From an uncultured Porphyromonadaceae bacterium (GTDB lineage Bacteria; Bacteroidota; Bacteroidia; Bacteroidales; Muribaculaceae): a stretch of DNA of 64,000 nt. The notes under the pieces are model-generated. The model had not been told where the DNA came from. It saw nothing but the letters and a program-made list of their open reading frames with translations, and searched no databases. Position numbers and translations under genes: made by a program. This document shows, one piece after another, positions 35,345 to 42,492 of this stretch; within the stretch, counting starts at the first letter, position 1; each line of letters starts with the position of its first letter. Location: contig CAMWLC010000003.1 of assembly GCA_947174995.1 (NCBI GenBank), forward strand, positions 22,455 to 86,454, given 5' to 3'.

Positions 35345-37900
35345 TCAGTACATTTCGTTCCACCAGCGGGGATCGTCCTGGAGATATTTGGCAAACCAGG
35401 CCATGATGGTGGCCTGCCACAACTTGCGCTTGTCATATTCCGTCACCACATGGTTGGCGCCCTCCACGGTGACAAGTTCTACATCGCGCCCCAGAATCCT
35501 CAGGGCATTGAAAATCTGTATGCTCTCGCCGATGGGTACGTTGGTATCCACCGTGCCATGCAGCAGCAGGAGCGGGGTGTGGATCTTGTCGGCGTTGAAG
35601 AGTGAGCCGTGCTTGGTGAAGAGCTCAGGGTCGGTCCAGGGATATGACTCGGCGGCGGCCACGGCATTGTAGCTGTAACCCCAGAAGCCTTCGCCCCAGT
35701 AGGATGTCACGTCGGAGATTCCGGCGTGGGAGACTGCTGCGGCGAAGAGGTCGGTCTTCGTCTGGAGAAGCTGTGTCATGAATCCGCCGTAGGAGGCACC
35801 CAGACACCCTATCTTCTTGCTGTCCACGAAGGGATGGGCCTCGCAGAACTTCTTCACGCCCTCGATGATGTCGTCGGCCGTGTAGTCGCCCCAGGCGTTA
35901 ACGTGACGAGCGGAGAACTCCTGGCCGTAGCCGGTGGTGCCGGAGGGGTTGATGGTGTACACCACATAGTCGCGCGATGCGAACATCTGCGGCGTGTATG
36001 GATGATACATGCTTGCTTCCGATGGGGAAGTGCCGCCGTAGTAGTATACGATCAGCGGATATTTTTTTGAGCTGTCGAAGTCCGGGGGGAGAGTGATGAC
36101 GCCATCTATTTCCGAGCCGTCGCGTGCGGTGAATCTCCAATGCTCCCATGCGCCGAAATCCAGGTCGGAGGTGAGTTCCTCGATGGGATCGTCAATGGTC
36201 TGCGCCTTGCCGCTCTTAAGGTCGAGGAGCGACACGCGCCCGGCATATTTATAGCTCTGGCCCGTGGCAGATAGCCAGCGCGATTCGTCCCGTCCGATGG
36301 AGAAGTTGCGCACATTGTCCACCGTGAGGTTCAGACGGGTGATCCTGTCCGATTTCGGGTCGAGGGCGAACACCTTGTTGTAGAATCCCTCCTCGCCGAT
36401 GAAGTAGATGCGATTGTCGGCGGCGTTCCAGACGGGAGTGCCCTTGATCGAGGGGTCGAAATCGAGAGTCGCGGGGCGCGGGGCGCGCGTGGCGATGTCG
36501 AAGAGGTATCCCTGGATGTCGTAGTCGTTGGCTATGGGGTGGTCGCCGCAGTTCTTGCCAAGGTTGTCGAAGCAGGAGGGGCCTCCGGTGATGAAGAGGG
36601 TCTTGCCGTCGGGAGAATAGACGGCGTCAGCTAAGGCGGTGATGTCTCGCGCGAGGGTGTCCGTGCGCAGGGTGTTGACGTCCATCTCCATCAGGTCGCT
36701 TAAATAGAAGGGATAGAGCGAGGGAGTGTGGCGCGTGGAGGAGTAGAGTATGCGGCGGGAGTCGGGGGAAATATCCCGGATGATGGTGGACGCTCCGCCG
36801 TAGGTGAGGGGACGGGCTACACCCTCCTTCAGATCATACTTCGTTATATAATACCTATCGCGGTTGCCGGGCTGACGGTCATCGGGATTGTCGACACGGC
36901 GCATGATGCCGTCGGGCTTCTCACCCCCGACCTCCTTGTAGTATAGCACATACTTTCCGTCCGGGGAGATCATCACTTCGCTCTCGGGGAGACGGCGGGC
37001 CATGACGGTGCGCCGCAGGGTCTGCGGATCGAGCTGCCAGAGGGTGAAGGTGTCGTCGGTCTTCTCCGTGAAGATCACCTTCGCCCCTTTCTGCATCCAT
37101 TGCGCGGAGGAGGGGAGGTCTGCCACGAGGAGTTTCTGTGTGGCGGTCTCGCGGAGCTCGGACCATGAGCGGCGCTGTTCGCTGTCATACATTTCCGTAA
37201 ACGACACGATGATGTATTTCCCGTCGGGAGAGATGGCAGAGGAGGAGGCGCGGGTGCCGAGAGACACTGTCTCGACCCTCATGCGGTCGAGAAGCGTGGG
37301 GCCTTCCCAGAGCAAGACGTCGTGGCTGCCGTCATCCGTCACGAAACTGAGGCGGATTTTCGGAGCCTCCTTGTCTTCGGCAAGGGAGAGGATGTTGACC
37401 TGGATGTCGGCTGTCTGCTCGGGCTTGAGGGAGAGGGAGGCCTCGGAGGGTGACATCACGGAGTCGGAGGTCTCATGGGTGATGATCTCCTTGCCGTCGA
37501 GGAGCACGTTGGCGCGGGCGTTTGATTCGAGCTTGAACTTACCCTTGGCGAAGCGCTCGGGCCTCATGCGGGTGAAGAGGGTGTGTAGCCTGGCCCCCTG
37601 CTCGGGGCGGGTGAGGGTGAGGGTGCTGTCCGCGGAGGGGAGGATGGTGGTCCAGTCCTGCGACAGGGCCTCCGTGCGGCGAGCCGCGCGGCGCGCGCCG
37701 AGGAGGTCGGTGATTTTAAATTCATTGGCGGGGCCGACGGCTGAATCAGCCGTAGCCGGGATGGGAAAATCTGCTTTCGGGGCGGCCTTCCAGGCGCTGA
37801 AGCCGAGCACCTGCGGAGTGTCGGCCTGACCGGCTGTCATCGCAGCCGTACCGGCCAGCGAGGTTGCCGTGAGAATCGTAAAAATGGCGGAGGTTTTCAT
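35345..37900 (-). CDS. Exported S9-family prolyl oligopeptidase-type peptidase
   Basis: 851 residues. Signal peptide (about 1-24). N-terminal beta-propeller (about 200-570, repeated SPDGKYI/SPDGKTL motifs of PD40 type) gates a C-terminal alpha/beta-hydrolase domain. Catalytic triad: Ser in GASYGG (about 701), Asp in HGTVDTN (about 785), His in GANHVV (about 819). Family enzymes remove dipeptides or cut short peptides after proline or alanine in the periplasm, feeding peptide metabolism in asaccharolytic or gut Bacteroidota. It starts 9 nt after the FKBP gene and is followed by the small lipoprotein gene. Confidence 0.94.
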   Translation of the reverse strand: MKTSAIFTILTATSLAGTAAMTAGQADTPQVLGFSAWKAAPKADFPIPATADSAVGPANEFKITDLLGARRAARRTEALSQDWTTILPSADSTLTLTRPEQGARLHTLFTRMRPERFAKGKFKLESNARANVLLDGKEIITHETSDSVMSPSEASLSLKPEQTADIQVNILSLAEDKEAPKIRLSFVTDDGSHDVLLWEGPTLLDRMRVETVSLGTRASSSAISPDGKYIIVSFTEMYDSEQRRSWSELRETATQKLLVADLPSSAQWMQKGAKVIFTEKTDDTFTLWQLDPQTLRRTVMARRLPESEVMISPDGKYVLYYKEVGGEKPDGIMRRVDNPDDRQPGNRDRYYITKYDLKEGVARPLTYGGASTIIRDISPDSRRILYSSTRHTPSLYPFYLSDLMEMDVNTLRTDTLARDITALADAVYSPDGKTLFITGGPSCFDNLGKNCGDHPIANDYDIQGYLFDIATRAPRPATLDFDPSIKGTPVWNAADNRIYFIGEEGFYNKVFALDPKSDRITRLNLTVDNVRNFSIGRDESRWLSATGQSYKYAGRVSLLDLKSGKAQTIDDPIEELTSDLDFGAWEHWRFTARDGSEIDGVITLPPDFDSSKKYPLIVYYYGGTSPSEASMYHPYTPQMFASRDYVVYTINPSGTTGYGQEFSARHVNAWGDYTADDIIEGVKKFCEAHPFVDSKKIGCLGASYGGFMTQLLQTKTDLFAAAVSHAGISDVTSYWGEGFWGYSYNAVAAAESYPWTDPELFTKHGSLFNADKIHTPLLLLHGTVDTNVPIGESIQIFNALRILGRDVELVTVEGANHVVTEYDKRKLWQATIMAWFAKYLQDDPRWWNEMY

Positions 37901-37909
37901 GGGCCGTGG

Positions 37910-38449
37910 TCAATATGGGGTCTCGAAGCCCTCGATGGCTTTGAGGCGGATGTCAAATACGAGTGTGGTGTATGGGGAAATCGAGCCTGATCCGAAGGCG
38001 CCGTAGCCTGCGGTCCAGGGTACTACGGCGGTCACATGGTCGCCAACGTGCATCTCCGTGAGCGCGCGCCAGAAGCCCACTACGTTGTTACAGGGGCGGC
38101 AGCGGTAGATGCTGTCCCGGCGGGCCCATGATGAATCAATAAGGGTGCCGTTGATATTGCGCAGGGAATAGATGACGTCTACAGTGGAGTTGTCGCGGGG
38201 GGAGAGAGCGGATGCCGTCAGGGCACGGTCGTTGTGCCATTTCATCATGATCCACGCCGTAGGGGCCCAGTCGGGTGTGACCTTCGTATAGAGGGGTGTG
38301 CCTTGGGGTGACACGGAGTCCTGCACGGTGGTTACGTAAGCCTCGTTGGTCTTGCGCCACTCTGTGTAGTCGGTGGAGTCGTTCTTTCCCAGGCATCCGG
38401 AGAGGGCGAGGATGGTCAGGAGCGATGCTGCTGCGTATTGCGGTTTCAT
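37910..38449 (-). CDS. FKBP-type peptidyl-prolyl isomerase lipoprotein
   Basis: 179 residues from the ATG at 38449, which begins a lipoprotein signal ending LSGC; a longer frame start (38554) lies in the preceding gene. The C-terminal FKBP domain (about 85-175) has the family pattern: NSTVDVIYSLRNINGTLIDSS, GFWRALTEMHVGDHVTAVVPWTAGYG, and the final TLVFDIRLKAI. It should catalyse cis-trans proline isomerisation to help fold exported proteins. An extra Cys pair (CRPC, about 127-130) is unusual for FKBPs. Located between lemA and the S9 peptidase gene, the latter 9 nt away. Confidence 0.88.
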   Translation of the reverse strand: MKPQYAAASLLTILALSGCLGKNDSTDYTEWRKTNEAYVTTVQDSVSPQGTPLYTKVTPDWAPTAWIMMKWHNDRALTASALSPRDNSTVDVIYSLRNINGTLIDSSWARRDSIYRCRPCNNVVGFWRALTEMHVGDHVTAVVPWTAGYGAFGSGSISPYTTLVFDIRLKAIEGFETPY

Positions 38450-38471
38450 TATGCGTAATGGAGTCAGGGAG

Positions 38472-39059
38472 TCAGAATTCCACTTTCGGGGCTTTCTCAG
38501 CGCCGGCCTCGGCCTTGAACTGCTGCTTCTCCGAGAACCCGAACCATCCGGCATAGATGTTGGTGGGGAATTTCTTGATGGCCGTGTTGTAGGACTGCAC
38601 GGCCTCGGTGTATCTGCGGCGTTCCGTGGCGATACGGTTCTCGGTGCCCTCGAGCTGGGTCTGGAGGTTCATGAAGTTGGTGTTGGCCTTGAGGTCGGGG
38701 TAGGCCTCGCGCACGGCGTTGACATAGATGTCAAGCGCCCCCTTGAGCTTCTGCTGGGCGTCGAGATACTGCTGCACGTTTGCGGCGGGATCCTCCACGG
38801 CGTTAGCCTCGTTGTAGGCTTTGCTCAGGCCGGCGCGTGCGTTGGTGACGGCCTCGAGAGTGGAGCTCTCGTGGGCCGCATACCCCTTGACCGTATTGAC
38901 GAGGTTGGGGATGAGGTCGGCGCGACGCTGATATTGGTTTTCCACCTGCGCCCAGGCCTGTTCCACTCCCTGTTGCTTCTCCACCAGGGAGTTGTAGTTG
39001 CAGCTTGTCATGGAGCAGAGCATCATCAGGGCGGCGATGAATGTGAGAATCTTATTCAT
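38472..39059 (-). CDS. LemA-family lipoprotein
   Basis: 195 residues. Signal peptide with lipobox (CSMTSC, Cys20). Core LemA motifs: YNSLVEKQQGVEQAWAQVEN, RRADLIPNLVNTVKGYA, and ETVQSYNTAIKKFPTNIYA-like ending (seen as AVQSYNTAIKKFPTNIYAG), then GFSEKQQFKAEAGAEKAPKVEF. Membrane-associated helical bundle family with no defined function, often linked to envelope stress proteins. It starts 12 nt after glyS and precedes the FKBP gene by 22 nt. Confidence 0.93.
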   Translation of the reverse strand: MNKILTFIAALMMLCSMTSCNYNSLVEKQQGVEQAWAQVENQYQRRADLIPNLVNTVKGYAAHESSTLEAVTNARAGLSKAYNEANAVEDPAANVQQYLDAQQKLKGALDIYVNAVREAYPDLKANTNFMNLQTQLEGTENRIATERRRYTEAVQSYNTAIKKFPTNIYAGWFGFSEKQQFKAEAGAEKAPKVEF

Positions 39060-39071
39060 ATCAATTTCTTA

Positions 39072-40616
39072 TCAAAGCAGTTTTTTAAGGAGGGAATTGA
39101 GCGATACCTTCTCGGCGAGAATCTTCTCGAGGTCGTCTACGGCCACGCGCTCCTGCTCCATGGTGTCGCGATGGCGGAGCGTGACGGTATTGTCCTCGAG
39201 GGTCTGATGGTCTATCGTGATGCAGTAGGGGGTACCGATGGCATCCTGGCGGCGGTAACGCTTGCCGATGGAGTCCTTCTCGTCTACCTGGCAGGTGAAA
39301 TCGAAGCGCAGACGGTGCTGTATCTCGCGAGCCTTTTCGGGGAGACCATCCTTTTTGACCAGGGGAAGCACGGCGCACTTCACCGGAGCGAGGGGTGCGG
39401 GGAAGTGGAGCACGACGCGGCGGTCGCCGTTGCCGAGGTCCTGGTCCTCATAGCAGGAGCAGAAGACGCTCAAGAACATGCGGTCCACGCCGATGGAGGT
39501 CTCGATGACGTAGGGGACATAGCTCTCGTTTAGCTCGGGGTCGAAATACTGTATCTTCTTTCCGGAGAACTTCTCATGCTGGGAGAGGTCGAAGTTGGTG
39601 CGGGAATGGATACCCTCCACCTCCTTGAAGCCGAAGGGCATGAGAAACTCGATGTCAGTGGCGGCGTTGGCGTAGTGGGCGAGCTTCTCGTGGTCATGGA
39701 AGCGGTATTTCTGATCTCCGAGGCCGAGGTTCCTGTGCCAGCGCAGACGGGTCTGGCGCCAGAATTCAAACCATTTCAGTTCTTCACCGGGGCGCACGAA
39801 AAACTGCATCTCCATCTGCTCGAACTCGCGCATACGGAAGATGAACTGACGGGCCACGATCTCGTTGCGGAAGGCCTTACCTATCTGGGCGATGCCGAAG
39901 GGGAGGCGCATACGTCCGGTCTTCTGAACGTTGAGATAGTTGACGAAGATGCCCTGCGCCGTCTCGGGGCGGAGATAGACGTCCATGGCACCGTCGGCCG
40001 TGGAGCCCATTTCGGTCTTGAACATGAGGTTGAACTGGCGCACATCGGTCCAGTTGCGCGTGCCGCTTATGGGGTCTGCGATTTCATAATCGAGGATGAT
40101 CTGCTTGAGCTCGGCAAGGTCGTTGGCGTTCATTGCCTCGGAGAAGCGGGTGTGCAGTGCGTCGCGCTTGGCCTGGTGTTCGAGCACGCGAGCGTTGGTG
40201 GAGCGGAACTGCGCCTCGTCGAAGGCCTCGCCGAAACGCTTGGCGGCTTTGGCCACCTCCTTGTTGATTTTTTCATCAAACTTGGCGATCTCATCCTCGA
40301 TGAGTACATCGGCGCGGTAGCGCTTCTTGGAATCGCGGTTGTCGATAAGGGGGTCGTTAAATGCGTCCACATGGCCGGATGCCTTCCAGATGGTGGGGTG
40401 CATGAAGATTGCGGAATCTATGCCCACGATGTTGTCATGAAGCATGGTCATCGCCTCCCACCAGTAGCGCTTGATGTTGTTCTTGAGTTCCACGCCGTTC
40501 TGGCCGTAGTCGTAGACGGCTGAGAGGCCGTCGTAGATTTCGCTTGACTGGAACACGAATCCATACTCCTTGGCATGGGCTATTATGGTCTTGAAGACAT
40601 CTTCTTGTTTTGCCAT
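39072..40616 (-). CDS. glyS: Glycine-tRNA ligase (single-chain class II type)
   Basis: 514 residues, the alpha2 type related to the eukaryotic and Thermus enzyme rather than the alpha2beta2 type. Motifs: YDYGQNGVELKNNIKRYWW at the N-terminus, motif 2 around GKAFRNEIVARQFIFRMREFEQME, motif 3 around ETSIGVDRMFLSV, and an anticodon-binding domain at the C-terminus. Charges tRNA-Gly. Head of a long run of envelope genes (lemA, FKBP, S9, lipoprotein, TIGR02757) with gaps of 2-24 nt. Its promoter candidate at 40651-40658 sits just downstream of the mdh terminator. Confidence 0.96.
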   Translation of the reverse strand: MAKQEDVFKTIIAHAKEYGFVFQSSEIYDGLSAVYDYGQNGVELKNNIKRYWWEAMTMLHDNIVGIDSAIFMHPTIWKASGHVDAFNDPLIDNRDSKKRYRADVLIEDEIAKFDEKINKEVAKAAKRFGEAFDEAQFRSTNARVLEHQAKRDALHTRFSEAMNANDLAELKQIILDYEIADPISGTRNWTDVRQFNLMFKTEMGSTADGAMDVYLRPETAQGIFVNYLNVQKTGRMRLPFGIAQIGKAFRNEIVARQFIFRMREFEQMEMQFFVRPGEELKWFEFWRQTRLRWHRNLGLGDQKYRFHDHEKLAHYANAATDIEFLMPFGFKEVEGIHSRTNFDLSQHEKFSGKKIQYFDPELNESYVPYVIETSIGVDRMFLSVFCSCYEDQDLGNGDRRVVLHFPAPLAPVKCAVLPLVKKDGLPEKAREIQHRLRFDFTCQVDEKDSIGKRYRRQDAIGTPYCITIDHQTLEDNTVTLRHRDTMEQERVAVDDLEKILAEKVSLNSLLKKLL

Positions 40617-40650
40617 TGTAGTCGATTTTGCTGATTTTTTCTTTAATCTG

Positions 40651-40658
40651 CAAATTTA
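40651..40658 (-). promoter_or_regulatory. Candidate -7 box for the glyS operon
   Basis: Plus-strand CAAATTTA is TAAATTTG on the minus strand, 34 bp before the glyS start. Any -33 element would lie inside the neighbouring terminator stem. Confidence 0.45.
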
Positions 40659-40660
40659 TA

Positions 40661-40699
40661 AAAAAATCCTCAGATAAAGGGAGTATCTGAGGATTTTTT
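40661..40699 (-). terminator. Intrinsic terminator of mdh
   Basis: Perfect 16-bp stem (40661-40676 with 40684-40699) and 7-nt loop, with six-base A and T runs at its ends, between the mdh stop (40757) and the glyS promoter. Confidence 0.85.
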
Positions 40700-40709
40700 G
40701 CTTCAACGG

Positions 40710-40728
40710 TAAGTAAGTGTTCAAATTT
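40710..40728. repeat. 19-bp dispersed repeat in the mdh-glyS gap
   Basis: The 19 bases are identical to 63948-63966. The 3' half, TTCAAATTT, is shared with the repeat upstream of trpS at 29308-29336. Confidence 0.55.
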
Positions 40729-40756
40729 GAAGGCTTTCTTATGATTTCGATAATGT

Positions 40757-41782
40757 TCAGCAGGCGTCGGGGGCCGTAGGCTGCATGAGGTTGGGGTTCA
40801 GTTCGCCCCACTGGTCCACGGGGGGCATGACTCCCATGGCTATGACCTCGTCACGCAGCTCGCATAGGTGGCGGTAGCTCTTGTCAAGCTCGGCCTCTTC
40901 CTCGGGGGTGCCGGAGAAGGGTTGCACGGTCACGCCGTTCTTGTCGACGGTGGTCTCCATGGCCATCATGATGTGCCGGAAGCGGGAATTGTTGACGTAA
41001 GTGCCGACAGGCCAGCGGAACATCCTGCCTCCCATAGTTGCCGCGATCATCTCTATGGAGAGATAGGCAGGGCTCTGGAAGGAGCTGCGGCCGCGCAGGT
41101 CGATGATGGCCTTGCCACCCTGCACCACACGCTGACGGAGCTTGTCCCACTCGTCGGCGGGAAGTTCTTCTGTTCCGATGAAGTCCACAAGGGGGCGTCC
41201 GTTGACCTTCGTGGTGGAGGAGAACACGGCCATCTGCTCGCCGTGGCCGCCATAGGTGCGGCAATTGACGATATTGTCGGCGGGTTGCTTGAACCACTTG
41301 GCCAGTTCGTTGCGCAGACGCGTGCTGTCAAGCGCGGCGAGAGTGGACACCTGCGAGGGCTTCAAGCCGGAGTAGAGCAGGGTGATGAGGCCCGTGATGT
41401 CGGCGGGGTTAAATATCACCACGATGTGCTTCACGTCGGGGCAGTACTGACGCACGTTCTTGCCGAACTCCTCGGCAATGGCGGCGTTACCCTTGAGAAG
41501 GTCCTCACGCGTCATGCCGGCCTTACGGGCCGCGCCTCCGGAGTTGACGATATATTTGGCATCCTTGAGAGCCTCGGCGATGTCGGAGGTATAGGTGAGG
41601 TTCAGCCCCTCGAAGCCGCACTGGTTGAGCTCTTCGGCCACACCCTTCAGACCCGGCTCGTATGGGTCGTAAAGGCAGATGTGGGGGGTGAGCCCCATCA
41701 TAATCGCGGTCTGAGCCATGTTGGAGCCGATCATTCCGGCGGCTCCCACGATGACGAGTTTGTCTTGAGTGAGATAATTCAT
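40757..41782 (-). CDS. mdh: Malate dehydrogenase (Bacteroidales type)
   Basis: 341 residues from the ATG at 41782 (MNYLTQDKLVIVGAAGMIGS); a longer frame adds 16 residues with no conserved start. Rossmann motif GAAGMIG (about 13-19), the malate-specific RKAGMTR loop (about 87-93), NPADI, DSTRLRNELA and the catalytic His in GGHGEQMAVFSS. Interconverts malate and oxaloacetate with NAD; in this group it runs in the reductive branch toward fumarate and succinate. Monocistronic, with its own terminator. Confidence 0.9.
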   Translation of the reverse strand: MNYLTQDKLVIVGAAGMIGSNMAQTAIMMGLTPHICLYDPYEPGLKGVAEELNQCGFEGLNLTYTSDIAEALKDAKYIVNSGGAARKAGMTREDLLKGNAAIAEEFGKNVRQYCPDVKHIVVIFNPADITGLITLLYSGLKPSQVSTLAALDSTRLRNELAKWFKQPADNIVNCRTYGGHGEQMAVFSSTTKVNGRPLVDFIGTEELPADEWDKLRQRVVQGGKAIIDLRGRSSFQSPAYLSIEMIAATMGGRMFRWPVGTYVNNSRFRHIMMAMETTVDKNGVTVQPFSGTPEEEAELDKSYRHLCELRDEVIAMGVMPPVDQWGELNPNLMQPTAPDAC

Positions 41783-41824
41783 AATCCTGTGATTTCGATA
41801 TATTTTTAAATTCGATATACACGG

Positions 41825-41854
41825 TAACAAACCGCCGGGGGGTGCGGTTTGTTA
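41825..41854 (+). promoter_or_regulatory. Strong hairpin in the leader of the glycine-rich protein gene
   Basis: An 11-bp perfect stem (41825-41835 with 41844-41854) with a C/G-rich 8-nt loop, in the divergent mdh/41911 gap. It is followed on the plus strand by TTTTAACAAAAAA. If transcribed, it would form 56 nt upstream of the start codon and could act as an attenuator or stabiliser; it could also end transcription entering the gap. Confidence 0.4.
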
Positions 41855-41910
41855 TTTTAACAAAAAATAGTGCGGAGCCCTCGCGGCCCGCGCACCAAAT
41901 GCTTAAGATT

Positions 41911-42492
41911 ATGAAAAAGGGAAATCAGAGAATATCGGATAAGAGGGGATTCGCAAGAGCAGCTTTCGCGATCTTGACGGCTATATGCTTCTGCGGGGGG
42001 GGCCTCGCGCAGAACAGTCTTCCGGCACCCGGTTCCGGAAGCGGCCCCGGCGGGGGCGGTTTCGGAGGAGGGGGGTTCGGAGGCAATAGCCTTCCCGCTC
42101 CGGGGAGCGGGGGTGGCTACTATCCCTCGGATGGTCCCGGCGGACCCGGTATGCCTCCGCCCTCCAACTGGGGAGGTCCCTGGAACAACGGATCGAGCGT
42201 GAATTTCAATATCAGCGTGGGGAGTCCGGGGTGGCAGAACCAGGGGACCGTCACCGTGATGGCCTGCGGGTATGACTCGTACGGGGTGTGGCGCACCATT
42301 CCCCTGAGGGTGGGCTACACGTGGAACGGCATGCAGTATAACGTCACGGTGCTCAACGCCTACAATCCCTGGACGGATATGTGGGTGCGCGGCATCGATG
42401 CCAACGCCTACAACACGAGCTATTACCTGCGGGGAAATACCTATAATTTCTACACGGTACTCCCCACAGGCACTTACTACTTCAACCTTTAG
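41911..42492 (+). CDS. Secreted glycine/proline-rich protein
   Basis: 193 residues if it starts at ATG 41911; an ATG at 41899 in the same frame is also possible. Basic N-terminus and hydrophobic stretch (ARAAFAILTAICFCGGGLAQ) form a signal peptide. Then a low-complexity Gly/Pro region with two copies of NSLPAPGSG, and a C-terminal beta-rich domain with many Tyr, Asn and Trp residues (YTWNGMQYNVTVLNAYNPW, ending TGTYYFNL). No family recognised. Its stop overlaps the convergent barrel gene end by 4 bp. Likely a surface or periplasmic structural protein. Confidence 0.7.
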   Translation: MKKGNQRISDKRGFARAAFAILTAICFCGGGLAQNSLPAPGSGSGPGGGGFGGGGFGGNSLPAPGSGGGYYPSDGPGGPGMPPPSNWGGPWNNGSSVNFNISVGSPGWQNQGTVTVMACGYDSYGVWRTIPLRVGYTWNGMQYNVTVLNAYNPWTDMWVRGIDANAYNTSYYLRGNTYNFYTVLPTGTYYFNL

